Below, one piece after another: positions 1-10,499 of a stretch of DNA of 64,000 bases (positions within the stretch are counted from its first letter, which is position 1; every line of letters starts with the position of its first letter). Origin of the DNA: Plasmopara viticola (taxonomy: Eukaryota; Oomycota; Peronosporomycetes; Peronosporales; Peronosporaceae). A program made the translations under genes and the position numbers. The DNA lies in the NCBI GenBank assembly GCA_001695595.3, contig MBPM02000001.1, positions 930,001 to 994,000 on the forward strand. Reading direction: 5' to 3'. Below the pieces are notes generated by a model that was not told where the DNA came from, made no database searches, and saw nothing but the letters and a program-made list of their open reading frames with translations.

Positions 1-607
1 GAACTCATCTTTTGAAAAATGCCACTTAACGATTACTTTACACTCCCCGCGCGCGCACATACGGCGCTCGACGCTTGCACATTGTGCGAACCATAATGTG
101 GTAGCAAATTTGTTCATTTAGAGTCTTTGCAAATGATTGTTTGACGATAACTACCGCAAATTCCGATCGATTGACATGGATTGTATGTCGTAGCACTCGC
201 GACCAGCTGCCGCGCGCACATTGGGGCATTTTGGGCGATTCAATGCATGGCATTTTGAGATGTGCTCAAAGCTATTTAGCCTTTGACAAGGCTGCTGTCG
301 TCATATTCGAGGTAGTGTAGCTTGCAAGTCATATGCGGATCGTTTTAATACAAAACGTCGCGAAGGGGTGCTAAATGCAATTAGAGTGCGGCGTATCCCT
401 CCCTAGTCATTGCTAATAAACAATATGTTTCTTTAATGGAATAGGTTACACTTCTGTGAGCATGTAGGGCTACTCTCTTTAAGTGACTATAGAAGCTTTT
501 CTATTTCGGTATGTACCGGGCATGATTTTTTTTGGGTTGGATAAATATTAGCTGATATTGTCATCATTTAGTAAAATTCGATATTCTCACCGTTCTCAGA
601 CATAATA
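1..607. other. 5' intergenic, no gene seen
   Basis: No reading frame in this stretch has a recognisable protein pattern. It is moderately A+T-rich with a short CG-alternating patch near position 50. Its right end presumably holds the promoter of the small membrane-protein gene starting at 608. Confidence 0.5.
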
Positions 608-1045
608 ATGGCCATCAAGCTGTCCTCTTCGTCGATGCCCGTGCTGCTACCTCGCTACTCATCGCGACTATTTCGCTCCTCGTTTACTACATGCCTTTCA
701 GTGATTGGTGCTGTACGCAGCGAGCTTTGGGGATGCGCGTTTGTGGCGCTCGTAGTGCTCTTTACATCACTCAATTACTGGCGCAATCCAATAAAAGGCT
801 GGCGCCGCACGGCCGACATGATGGCAGTCTTTGGTGCCGCACTGTACCACGCCTACTACTGCGTGGCTGTGTGTCAAGACACACTGGTGCGGGTCATGTA
901 CGCATTGATGGTAGCCAACTCAGGCTTCTGCTACATGCAGGCGCGCAAGGCACCCAACCAGAATATATCATCGGCCTGGCACTGCGGGCTGCACCTGCTG
1001 GGCAATACCGCTAATGTGTTGCTGTATATTGGTATCTCTGTATAA
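608..1045 (+). CDS. Small multi-pass membrane protein, unknown function
   Basis: Single-exon gene of 145 residues. The first 35 residues are Ser/Arg-rich. Hydrophobic stretches follow near residues 40-57 (around LWGCAFVALVVLF), 70-90 (DMMAVFGAALYHAYYC) and 95-112, with a last one at the C-terminus (LLGNTANVLLYIGISV), so three or four membrane segments are likely. A basic, aromatic loop (NYWRNPIKGWRRT) separates the first two. I do not recognise the family. The even composition and clear topology suggest a real gene. The ATG at 608 is the first in frame and sits in an A-rich context. The function is unknown. Confidence 0.6.
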   Translation: MAIKLSSSSMPVLLPRYSSRLFRSSFTTCLSVIGAVRSELWGCAFVALVVLFTSLNYWRNPIKGWRRTADMMAVFGAALYHAYYCVAVCQDTLVRVMYALMVANSGFCYMQARKAPNQNISSAWHCGLHLLGNTANVLLYIGISV

Positions 1046-1721
1046 GGATTGACACAATCAATTGATTTATAAGGCTTAATAGTTCATTAAAAACAATATG
1101 ATACTGGTGGTAGTGACCATACTTGTTATTGTTGTATGAGGCGACTTTTCGACAGCAATTTTCACGCAAGGCTTGGCTGGGAAAAAGAGTTGTTTAGCCG
1201 ATACGCAACTACTCTTCTCGCATCGCAACTCAATGTTACATTGAGTGAAAAACAAAGATCTATAGAAATATTCGCGCACGATATCGTCCAAGCACTCTAC
1301 AGTGACTGGATTATTGCCTAAAATCCAGAAGCTAATGTATCGTGTTCATTCGATAAGGTGTTTAGAACTGCCACCTCGCTCTTCATGACAACAAACGTGC
1401 GAAGTCCCGATCTCTATCTAGAATGTTTCTGTTGCGATTGCTTCCCACGATAAAAAGTGAAATGTAGCCAAAGCTTAAGCAGGAGAAACGCGAGCGTCGG
1501 AGCACTAGCTCGAGAGCTGCAGTGAACTGCGACGTATCTCACCGGTTTCTTCTCTGTGCCTTGTTATTGCGGTTCCCTTGCCGCAAGATTTTAGACACAA
1601 TTTCCGAGAAATTGTAAATCAAAGATAGAAGACACAATTTCCGAGAAATTGTGTCTTCTATCTTTGATTTATTTTTCAAAATTTTTTAAAGCAACTTGCT
1701 GCTCAATTTTGGCCTTAAAGC
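1046..1721. other. Intergenic with a foldback element
   Basis: There is a 61-codon open frame on the plus strand at 1136-1321, but no start context or protein pattern supports it as a gene. The striking content is the perfect inverted repeat at 1615-1671 (listed separately), 50 bp before the next gene. Confidence 0.5.
1593..1671. repeat. Perfect 27-bp inverted repeat plus direct repeat
   Basis: Bases 1615-1641 pair perfectly with 1645-1671 across a 3-base loop, giving a 57-base hairpin with no mismatch. The 23-base core at 1630-1652 (ACACAATTTCCGAGAAATTG inside it) is also present as a direct copy at 1593-1615, a period of 37. The hairpin ends 50 bp before the ATG at 1722, so it lies in the promoter or 5' UTR of that gene. 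It looks like a recent fold-back duplication, a replication-slippage product or a transposon footprint. Confidence 0.9.
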
Positions 1722-2257
1722 ATGTTCGGACATTCTCTTTTGACGCAGGACCTTAAGCATCTTGGTAACAAATCTAAAAGTATCGAAAGCAAGCTTAACG
1801 AATTGTATGTGCGAGACGACGAGCTGCAGACGGCGCATCAGCAGGCTAAGCGGAACGATGACTTTGGCGAAGACGTGGTCACCAAGTACAAGGCTTTTCT
1901 TTCCTGTCGCCAAGAACTGATCGTCGAGCTAGACAAGCATAAAATTCAAGTGCCTTGGCAGCTACGCATGACCATTGACGACCTCGAAATGACGGTAAGA
2001 TTAAATTGGCTTGCTGCTTGAAGACGAGGACTGGATGGTTTGTATGAATGTTTCAGTTAAAGCAACGTCGGGAGAAAGAGGGCAAAAGTAGCTTTGGTAC
2101 CAAGACCAAAGAGGAGAAGAAAGAACATACGGATCCGATCCAAGCGCCCACAGAAGAAGCATCAATTGCTCAATCTGGACGAGTCATGGTAGCATTTCTC
2201 GGGCCATCTCTCGTTGCACTCTTGATCGCCATGGTTTGGTACCGCTACAACGTTTGA
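1722..2257 (+). CDS. Coiled-coil protein with C-terminal membrane anchor (two exons)
   Basis: Model join(1722..1994, 2057..2257), 157 residues. Exon 1 ends after GAAATGACG, followed by a GTAAGA donor. The 62-base intron ends TGTTTCAG, and both sides are in phase 0. Reading through the intron meets a stop after eight codons, which supports splicing. Residues 1-90 are charged and heptad-like, probably helical or coiled coil. Residues 91-125 are Lys/Glu-rich. The last 20 or so residues form one hydrophobic segment (VMVAFLGPSLVALLIAMVWY) followed by five residues, the layout of a tail-anchored protein inserted post-translationally into ER or mitochondrial outer membrane. No family recognised. The SNARE-like look is only general. 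Confidence 0.65.
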
Positions 2258-2640
2258 GTCTTCATGACATATAGTTGGTAATACGGAATTAAGTTTATCA
2301 GAACTATTGTATTTCAAGTGATAAGTGCGTATCAGACCAATCAGCTTGTCTTTCCTTTTGAGCCAATAGTCTTACAGGCATGCTATAATTTGGATTTAGT
2401 GGACTTAGCAATTTCCTGAAAATGTCCTGCAAAAAATCTAGAAAGCTGGGCTGCATTCTTTGCTTTACGCTCCCTAGCCACGCACATCAATAAAGGTCAC
2501 ACCATTGATCACTCAAGCCGTTCACTACGCGTTACGTTAGAAGCTTTACTTTATAGCTTTAAGATAGAATATACGTTCTTATTAGGATATTATATCATTG
2601 TGCATAATTATTGCTTTCTGAGAACTATATGTATGTATCG
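2258..2640. other. Intergenic, nothing recognised
   Basis: A+T-rich spacer between the tail-anchored protein gene and the LINE copy. No reading frame, repeat or RNA gene was seen. Confidence 0.5.
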
Positions 2641-2653
2641 ATCGGTTGCGTTA

Positions 2654-3800
2654 ATGTAATGTAATGTATTACGTTATCGCGTTGCCAAGGTATGCACGTG
2701 CTAGGCTCAGTCTGGCTAGTCCACGGCATAGAGTGGTGTCCGCATACGTCGAGTCTCGTTCGGCGGGCAGTGCATCCAGCACCGAGGTCAAATGGGTCTT
2801 CCATTTCTTTCGGTCTTGTGCAAGGGTACGTACCACTTCGAGGTCTTGTGCTGTCCGGAGTCGAAAGCCGGAGCCACGGGAAACAAGATTGTGGTCGAGT
2901 GTCGAGGGGAGCGTGGTGCGGGGACGTCCGCGCCATTTTGCTGCGGTGGAGAAGAAGTAGGCACGCATCTGGAGGTTAGCTGGAATGTCGGGATTGCGGC
3001 GAAGTACATGGCCAAACAGGCGCCAGCGAGCTTGTGTCAGTCGTAGTCTCAGCGGCCGCTCATCACAGAGGTCGTAGAGTCTTGCATTCGAAATGGGTCG
3101 GGGGTAGCGATAGCCAAGAGCGTAGCGAAGCTGGCGGCGATGGAAACTCTCGAGGCCGTGGAGCTCTGACTTGGTAAGAGCCCAGTTGTACAGCAGAATC
3201 GGTAGAACGTAGGTGTTGTACAATCGAATGCGTGTCTTGGGTGAGATGAACGTGGGCGGAGCCAGACGGACCAGAGGCGGTGGAGCGCGAGGGTGGCCAG
3301 GGACTTGCGTCGGGATAGATCTTTAATATCGCCGAGGAGTGTTCCGAGCTTCTTAGTGTGGTGCCAGGTTTCTTCTCGGGATCGGGCGTGTCGAGTGGCG
3401 CCCGACGGGTTGCAGTGGCGGCGGATTTCGGTGACTTCGGTCTTGGCTTTTTTTTTTTTTTTTAGGGTTAGAAGGAAGTCATCAATGCGGTGCTCACCTC
3501 TATCGTAGATCTTGGTTTCGCGGAGGCCAAGGATATCGACGCGGTAGCGCCGGAGATCTTCGGGGAGTGTTACGTGCTTCTTGCGCTTCGAACCTAGAGA
3601 ATTCACATTAAAGGAGCCAATCCGGATGCGGTTGGCGCGATTAAGGGCGTGGAAGGGGGTTTGGCCTGGTGCTGGAGACCGTCGCGTCGAGGGTGATACT
3701 CGTTAGAGACCTGCAGATGCCCGAGAGCACCTGCCCAAAGCGCGCGAGCATTAAGCCCCCGCGCTTGGAAGGAGGGCGTCACCCCAACCTTTTCCGAAAA
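2654..3800 (-). mobile_element. Internally deleted non-LTR (LINE-like) retrotransposon, copy 1
   Basis: The element reads right to left and is bounded by a perfect 13-bp target-site duplication, ATCGGTTGCGTTA, at 2641-2653 and 3801-3813. Its 3' end finishes in ATTAC-type short repeats, as in several LINE clades. Around 3460-3630 it encodes the start of an apurinic-type endonuclease domain (GSFNVNSLGS, then RYRVDILGLRETKIY). That is joined through a 16-base A run (T run at 3448-3463 on the plus strand) to the C-terminal part of a reverse-transcriptase polyprotein at 2669-3350 (YNTYVLPILLYNWALTKSEL, then ARWRLFGHVLRR). The catalytic core of the reverse transcriptase is missing and the two halves are in different frames. 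It is a dead copy. Confidence 0.85.
2669..3606 (-). pseudogene. LINE endonuclease/reverse-transcriptase polyprotein remnant
   Basis: Two overlapping open frames cover the residual ORF2-type polyprotein. The upstream piece (from 3606) keeps the first 45 or so residues of the endonuclease-exonuclease-phosphatase domain. The downstream piece (3223-2669, 184 residues) is the region after the reverse-transcriptase palm, including the typical YNTYVLPILLYN and RWRLFGHVLRR blocks of RTE/L1-like elements. A frameshift lies around 3240-3290, and most of the endonuclease and all of the polymerase core are deleted. Confidence 0.8.
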
Positions 3801-3813
3801 ATCGGTTGCGTTA

Positions 3814-3962
3814 CTGGCGGTTAAATCGCCAGCGCTTAAGCGATAATTCACCAATCAATATCGTTTTTTTTGTTAATATCGAAATTAAGTGTATTTTCCA
3901 CAAGTTAGGTCGGACCATAATGGCTATAATGTGCACTTGCTTCAAGTTCAATAATTAAATGG
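3814..3962. other. Spacer between two LINE-derived copies
   Basis: About 150 bases of A+T-rich sequence separate copy 1 from copy 2. No gene was seen. Confidence 0.5.
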
Positions 3963-3970
3963 AGATACTG

Positions 3971-4262
3971 TAATGTAATGTAATGTTTTACGTTATCGCG
4001 TTGCCAAGTTATGCACGTGCTAGGCTCAGTCTGGCTAGTCCACGGCATTGAGTGGTATCCGCATACGTCGAGTCTCGTTCGGCGGGCAGTGCAGCCAGCA
4101 CCGAGGTCGTGAGGGTCTTCCATTATTTTGTTTAGCTCTGACTTGGTAAGAGCCCAGGTGGCGCCCGGTGCTGGAGACCGTCGCGTCGAGGGTGAGACTC
4201 ATTAGAGACCTGCAGATGCCCGAGAGCACCTGCCCGAAGCGCGCGAGCATTTAGCCCCCGCG
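3971..4262 (-). mobile_element. Short non-autonomous LINE derivative, copy 2 (5'-truncated)
   Basis: This is made of three pieces of the same LINE as copy 1, read on the minus strand: the 5' leader (about 4157-4262), a 24-base fragment of the reverse-transcriptase region (CTGGGCTCTTACCAAGTCAG inside it) and the last 190 or so bases with the ATTAC-rich tail. The same junctions occur in the copy at 56857-57185, so the deletion product itself has been mobilised. The 5' end stops within GCGCGGGGGC, about 30 bases short of the other copies. A flanking CTGTA repeat (3968-3972 and 4263-4267) may be a short target duplication, but this is weak. Confidence 0.8.
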
Positions 4263-4645
4263 CTGTATTATCTACAATTATTAGCATCTTGAGCGTATAC
4301 CATAGTATTGTAGCAAACATTAAATACACCTGTATAGCAAAATAAAGTCAAAATTGTCTGTCTCGCTCAATTTTTGCGGCAAAGCAGTTAATGTGCACGC
4401 ATTTTGCGGTAACGACTGACTGGCTCCAAACACTTGCAAGTATGTAAGCAACCGTCAGGTCATTCGGTTTCAGTATCCTCAAAGCCCGAGCCCTTTTACC
4501 GACTGAACGACAGGCGACTTCGACGTGCCATTTGCTCTCTACCTCCCAAGGTCTTGCACCAGTAAAAAAGGACCACCTCCTTTCCTCCGTACCCACATTC
4601 TCCATTGCGGAAAGAGTACCAACGAACCTACGTAATACGACAACC
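4263..4645. promoter_or_regulatory. Upstream region of the mucin-like gene
   Basis: This stretch separates the LINE copy from the ATG at 4646 and should contain the promoter. The last 120 or so bases are pyrimidine-rich. An in-frame ATG at 4532 would add 38 residues but would bury the signal peptide, so 4646 is preferred. No precise transcription start can be assigned. Confidence 0.35.
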
Positions 4646-7450
4646 ATGAACGTGCGGTTGCTGGCACTTATTGGTGCCACAGCGCTGGCGGTACACACGG
4701 CGTCCAGTGTCACCACGTGCCCCGTGTCGGTACAGGGCAGGACGACGTCGACGCTCGCAGACCCCATCACAAAAGTCGTGGACGATGTGGATGATGTCAC
4801 GAGTAACGTGGACCAAGACACGGCCTTGTCGCCCGAAGTAGGCTCGGGCTCGCAAGACCTGAGCACGGGCAGCCAGAGCTTGCAAAGTGCAGATGTAGGC
4901 AGCCCATCGAGTGCATCGTTGACCACCAATTCGACTGCCGCGACCGGCGGCGAGCTTGACGTCGCTACGGACGTCAATACCACAGGAAGTGACGACTCTA
5001 CGGGCAGCGCGGGCGTCGCCACGACCCCGGCATCACCCACTACGACCCCGTCGTCCCACACGACGGCCCCGTCGACGACGACAGCCACGCCATCCACTAC
5101 CACGACGCCTTCTACAACCCCCGAATCCGTTTCTACGCCTACGAGTGTGTCAACTCCCACGACCCTTGAAGCGAGCCCTACAACGGACGCGCCAACGACG
5201 GACGCCCCAACGCCAGGCTCGGCAGCTTCAGGAGAAGGCGCGACGTCAACGAGTCAGCGCAAGCTCCAAGTGACGACGGGGACCGTCAGTACCACTGGTG
5301 CCGTCGATACGCTTGCTGGTACCGCCACGAATACAAGCGGCACGCTTGCGGGTACACCGACCGCAACCGGTACCAGTACGACGCTCGTCACGCCTGGTAC
5401 AACCAGCACCCCGGCCACGGCTGTACCCACAAACACGTCCTTGACGCCTTCGACCACGGACGCCAATGCGACCGTGGCTTCGAACGCCACCGACACGCAA
5501 GATCTCGTCTGTGACAGCACCTTCTACTCGACGTGGAACACGCTCGGCCTCGTATGCGGTGGCAGTGGCATCGACGTCGCGGCGGCCGTCGCCGCGTCGA
5601 GCTGTGTCATCTACAGTGGCGTCGCCGGCGCGTCCGTCGGCTCGACGTGCATCTCCATCTGTTCCTTCCCGTCGTGCGACAAGGACGCGTGGGTCTACGG
5701 TGCCGAGAACGGCCTCGCCTCGTCCGTCTACGACGGCTACGGCCTCGAAGCGTTCCTGCCCGCCACGGTCGTAACAGCGCTCGAAGCGCGGTCGTCCACG
5801 GTCTCGACGTTCCTGGCCAACTCGACGTTGTCCGACTCGGCCCAGTGTGCCTACGACTCGGAAACGTCCTTCTCGTCCTGTGCGTGCTCGGCGCTGCTCG
5901 TGGACCAAGACAGTTCGGGCAGTCTTGCCGACGCCGCCAAGAAAGAGCTCCGTGCTAACGACGAAGTGAATGGTGTGATTACCAAGGACAAGACGACGAC
6001 GACGGGGCAAGTGGTCGCGGCCACGTCCAAGAGCGTGGCGGGCGTGACGGTCGCCATCACGGGCATTGCGGCGATTGCCAGCACGGCGGTCGGCGGGCTC
6101 ACGTCGGCCGGGGCTTCGTTCGCCGCCGCGGGGTCGACCGTCGCCATCACAACGGTCGAGATTTGTCAATTTGGCGTGCTCATCAATCAGCTGCAACTCG
6201 ACGGCAAGTCGTCGGCCCTGGCGCAGTTTGGAAAAGCCATGGCGCCGGCGGCCTTTACGTTCCTCCCGTTTGGCAAGCTCTCGGATACCAACTCTACCGC
6301 CACGTCGGACGACGCGAACGCCGTGAACGCGACGGGCCGCCGGCTCGAAGCCTCAGGAAGCAGTGCCGACGGCAGCGACGCGACGCAGCTCTCGGGCATT
6401 GAAAAGTATTCTCGCCAGCTCCATATTCACGAAGACATGCTGTTCCTCGTCACGTTGGCCGGCGTCTTTTGCGTCATGGCGTCGGTCGTGGGGCTCTTTG
6501 GGCTCGGCTACGTGCTCGCGGGCGTCGTGATGCCGCGGACCGAGTACCTCGAGAAATTCTTTGACAAGATGATTGGGCTCGAAGTGCTCGTGGCCATCTT
6601 GTCGCAGTACACGATCGGCGTGACGGCCACGTTTCAAATCTACTACTCGACCAAGAACGAGAGTGTCACGGACCCCAAGTGCCTGTTGGCCGTCGCGGCG
6701 ATCCTGTTTCTGGCCAGCGGCATTCTCGTGTATGGCTACTTTGTGATTAGAAAGCACGAGGCCGACCTCCGGGACGTCGGGACGGTGCAGCACGTCAAGA
6801 AGACGGTCAACATGCGTTACGGACCGCTCTACGAAGAGTACAAGTATCAGCACCGGTACTTTTTCGCCGCCAAGATGATGGTGGCGTTGACGACGGGCGT
6901 CGTCACGGGGTGTGCCTTTATGTCTGGCAAGGCCCAAGTGTCAATCATCCTCGCCATCAACGTCCTCTTCTTCCTGTACCTCGAGATCCAGTCGCCCCAC
7001 CACTCGAAGTTTGTCCAGACGACGACGAGTTTCGTGGCCATTATGAAGATTGCCGTGCTCGTGCTCACGTTCTTCCTCGTCACGGCGGCGTCGAGCGACG
7101 GGTTCCCGACCAGTCTCCAGAATGGCATTTCCGTCGCGATCGTCGGCCTCAACCTCTTTGTGCTCGCGCTGCTCATGGTCCGGTCCTTGTATACGTTTTG
7201 GCAAAAGCTCAAGCTCCAACGCGATGCCGCGTACGACCAAGAAGAGCAGACGACGCAAGAGTATTTCAAGGACGAGACGCCGGCTCAGTACAAGGACCGG
7301 GCTTTGAGCAATGCGGGCCAAGCGGCGGGGCCGTCGCCGTATGCCAACGTGACTTGCCACGGTCCGTACGTGCACGATCATGAGACTCGTTCCATGCCGC
7401 AAGACCGTCACGCGTACGACCAGCGCCGCGAGGACGTTGTCGAGCTGTGA
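4646..7450 (+). CDS. Secreted-mucin/TRP-like polytopic membrane protein
   Basis: A 934-residue single-exon gene. It begins with a signal peptide (MNVRLLALIGATALAVHTAS). A long Ser/Thr/Pro-rich mucin-like ectodomain follows, especially about residues 125-220, where runs such as TTTPSSHTTAPSTTTATPST should be heavily O-glycosylated. A Cys-containing domain (about 290-430) comes next. About eight hydrophobic segments then lead to a charged cytoplasmic tail. The motifs VEICQFGVLINQLQLDG before the membrane block and RYGPLYEEYKYQHRYFFAAK in the cytosolic loop resemble TRP-like/Flc (PKD2-related) proteins of fungi and protists, so a channel or flavin-carrier-like role is possible. High G+C at third codon positions sets it apart from the flanking DNA. 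It probably lies at the plasma membrane, with the mucin part facing the cell wall. The family call is inferred. Confidence 0.75.
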   Translation: MNVRLLALIGATALAVHTASSVTTCPVSVQGRTTSTLADPITKVVDDVDDVTSNVDQDTALSPEVGSGSQDLSTGSQSLQSADVGSPSSASLTTNSTAATGGELDVATDVNTTGSDDSTGSAGVATTPASPTTTPSSHTTAPSTTTATPSTTTTPSTTPESVSTPTSVSTPTTLEASPTTDAPTTDAPTPGSAASGEGATSTSQRKLQVTTGTVSTTGAVDTLAGTATNTSGTLAGTPTATGTSTTLVTPGTTSTPATAVPTNTSLTPSTTDANATVASNATDTQDLVCDSTFYSTWNTLGLVCGGSGIDVAAAVAASSCVIYSGVAGASVGSTCISICSFPSCDKDAWVYGAENGLASSVYDGYGLEAFLPATVVTALEARSSTVSTFLANSTLSDSAQCAYDSETSFSSCACSALLVDQDSSGSLADAAKKELRANDEVNGVITKDKTTTTGQVVAATSKSVAGVTVAITGIAAIASTAVGGLTSAGASFAAAGSTVAITTVEICQFGVLINQLQLDGKSSALAQFGKAMAPAAFTFLPFGKLSDTNSTATSDDANAVNATGRRLEASGSSADGSDATQLSGIEKYSRQLHIHEDMLFLVTLAGVFCVMASVVGLFGLGYVLAGVVMPRTEYLEKFFDKMIGLEVLVAILSQYTIGVTATFQIYYSTKNESVTDPKCLLAVAAILFLASGILVYGYFVIRKHEADLRDVGTVQHVKKTVNMRYGPLYEEYKYQHRYFFAAKMMVALTTGVVTGCAFMSGKAQVSIILAINVLFFLYLEIQSPHHSKFVQTTTSFVAIMKIAVLVLTFFLVTAASSDGFPTSLQNGISVAIVGLNLFVLALLMVRSLYTFWQKLKLQRDAAYDQEEQTTQEYFKDETPAQYKDRALSNAGQAAGPSPYANVTCHGPYVHDHETRSMPQDRHAYDQRREDVVEL

Positions 7451-9827
7451 GTCCATTTTGATTAGCTTTACCCTTTTTTTTTAAGTTTTGGTCTCTATTG
7501 CTTGGTTTACGTTACGGCTTGTATTTTAAGTGAGACGAAGAGAATGTAAAAATGCTTCGATTGGCTAAATTTCTTTTTGGTATCAAACATACACATAAGG
7601 CAATGTTATTGTAAAAGAAATTGGTGCGACTCCCTTTTTTAAGTACAGAGGCTTGTTCACGTGGGTAACAGACTTTTGAAGACAAGCAACTTGCATCTGA
7701 CTTTACCAATGAATTGAGAACTCGAGACCAGATTCTAATGGCAGCATGCCAAACAACCTACTGGACGGACTTGAGCAGTGGTCTTTCAATCCCTCAGAGC
7801 ATACCCTTCTGTAGCTTTAAGTCGATGTTATGCTTGAATTCTGCATTGCCCATCACTGGATGGTAGAGTTGAGTCAAGGCTAGACGCATTTCCATTGTAG
7901 AGTTTCCAATGGCATTCGTTTAAAACGCCATGAAGCCGGGACGTTCGCATTGTCAATCGAAGTTACCAATTGCGACTTGAGCTTTATGATTAGGCAAGGA
8001 CTATGTATCCTTGAAAAAAAAGTTTATATGCCTATAACTAATGTGAGAGACACACCTACCATCCTTTAACCACGAAAGCATATTACTTCCCCTTCTAAGA
8101 GTTGGGCTAGACTCTAGAGGGAAATGACGAGCGTTATTTATCCCTCTTTTGCTTTGATTATAGAAGGCGTTTTGGCCAAAATGATGACCAAAGAATTGAC
8201 AAAGAAGGACCGAGGCCTTCAAAAATGACTGAGCCAATTTCCAGGAAGATGATTCAGTTTTCAAAGGCGTTTATATACCAAAATCGGCCTCTGTGCATAA
8301 GGCCGTTCCCATACTAGAAGGTTACCAGCAATAAAGGCTGCATCTGCAAAGGTCACGCCTACACCGTGGTCTTCAATCCTTCGCAAGCTAGCCCACCAGA
8401 GCCGCTCGGTCATGAAAAGCTCTAAAGTACCTTCTTACTTCACTGCGGCGGAGAACGAATACTGATCGTCTAACTTTTCCTGGTGTTCCACGGACACCTA
8501 TACATTTGGGCGGATTTTTGACGAGAAGCACAGCGAGCGCTCTGTCAATAATTTGTATGACTCTTTGTGCACTAGGGCTGTGAAAATTTCTGGGCTATCG
8601 TTAAGGTTGTCAAAACAGTTTCATCGCTCGAAAGCACGCTTCGAAATCAATGTCTAAGTCATCGACGACATGGAAGACCTCTCCTGGAAGGACAGAGAAG
8701 TCGATGGCTTCCAGGGCAAAAATTTAACGATAAAGTATTTGATTCGTACTTTAGTGAAGTCAACAATATAGAAAAACACATATGAAGAAATCGGGGAGCT
8801 CTTCTTGTTGTTAAGGTCGCGAAGTTGTGGATGAGAAGGAAGAGAATGAGGTAGAGGCGACAGCCCTCGAAATTCTTAAGCTGCCGAATTGCGAACGCTA
8901 TGAGCAAGAGACTATGTGACTCGCCTGTCGCTGGGTCGTAATGTTAGTTGCCGTCTTACGAGAGGTCTACTCAGGCTTAAGACAACGCGTCTGACAAGAT
9001 TGAAAGGAAAATTTGCTTGAGCAATACTCGGCGAATTTGCCGAGCAGCACGTTCATTTTCTCTTCGCATTGCGAGGATTCTCCGCAGATATCTCCTAGTG
9101 TAATATGTGTAATCAAAGCCTGGATAAGAAGCGATAATCATATAAGTAGTGACTATGCGTGTGCTTTTACCACCGCGCTTAATTGGACTTGAGGAATTGA
9201 AACGGCGTTGTGAAAAGTCCGAAGACATAGTGTGACGTGAATCTGGTGTCACTCTCACCGCCACACAATTAAAAATCTATATTAAATGAGTCTTCAGGGT
9301 ATTAGAATTAAAATTAAACCATCTTGGACGAAGAGACTGATGTTCGTAAGCTTTTAGTCAATTTGGGTCATCGACAAATCATCTCCAGATTTTGGAGCAA
9401 TGTCAAGCCAGGCACTGGGAATGTAGATTTGGTACCAACGTATTTGGATCGCGGTCAAAAGATGCCGTCCTATATGCAAAGCACCCATTGCTTTTTCTGT
9501 TAATAGCTTGCAACAGCCTCAAAATAACAGGTACGGGGCCACTTTGACGGCTATCGCAAGATTTTTAAAGCAAAAATCAGCGCCACTCTAAAAACGCGCT
9601 TTCTGAATAAAGCCATCTACCACTGGCTTTAGTGGATTAAGACAGCTGAACGGGACCGCTCTTGTCTTGGCCATGAGTCTTTGTTGAAAAGATCGCGGAA
9701 CACTGAGGCGCTTGATGATTTTCTTTAGTCATAGCTTTCCAGCCTGACCGACCACCGCACGTCTCAATGCAAGGCCTCTGAGCTGCTTCGAAAATCTACG
9801 TCTTCTCATCATGATATTTAGGCTAAA

Positions 9828-9885
9828 TTGGTCGCTTTAGGCATAAATGAAGCCACTTGGTCGCTTTAGGCATAAATGAAGCCAC
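9828..9885. repeat. 29-bp exact tandem duplication
   Basis: A 29-base unit starting TTGGTCGCTTTAGGCATAAA occurs twice back to back (9828-9856 and 9857-9885) with no mismatch. It is a recent duplication inside an otherwise decayed region. Confidence 0.9.
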
Positions 9886-10499
9886 TTAGTTTTATGTGCT
9901 CGCCATAGGCACTCTCAACAGCCGTATGAACACCTGTACTCAGCTTACCAGCAAGCTGGACCGCGATGAAATTGCCTCAAAGAGGTTCTGGGGACACCTC
10001 GGGACTCCGCTGAGGCTCACATTTTACCCTTTTACATACCTAACTTAATATGCTAATTTATCGCCATCGTCTTAAAAAGGTCAAAGATGGAATCTTACCC
10101 ATGACCTACCAGGACAAAAAAATATTCATTATTTATTCTATCCGAACTGCCTAGCTTTTATTTTCAAGCAGGAGGTTTTTGTATCCAATCATATACATTC
10201 CTCTGTGCTCATTCAAAGCTCCAATTGTTTAATCGGGTGGCTGCAACTCAATCATCTGCTTGTTTTTCGGCCGACATTTCTTAAAAACATGTATTTATCG
10301 GCACAATGAAGTTGGCTGCAAGTAAAATACCGGTAGATAAGTATTTTTTTAGTCTTTTCTTACTTCCTAAAAAAGCATTTGTGTTCTTATGGAATAGCGG
10401 AATTCTGGGTGTACCAGGCTATTAACAAAAAAGAATGTAGAGCTTGGAGACGAGAAAACCGCATAATTGAGCGTAAACCAATCGTAGATAGCTTATCAC

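Noticed and set aside
4532..4645. Upstream in-frame ATG of the mucin-like gene
   Set aside because: It would place 38 charged residues before an obvious signal peptide; the ATG at 4646 gives a proper secretory start.
5246..6196. Long minus-strand open frame (316 codons), Arg-rich
   Set aside because: It is the antisense shadow of the G+C-rich mucin-like gene; composition is Arg/Gly-skewed with no domain.
8977..9264. Possible RxLR effector (minus-strand frame with RYLR followed by an ENER stretch)
   Set aside because: There is no signal peptide before the motif, the motif lies in a repetitive Arg-rich stretch, and the region is gene-poor and decayed. A chance match is more likely.
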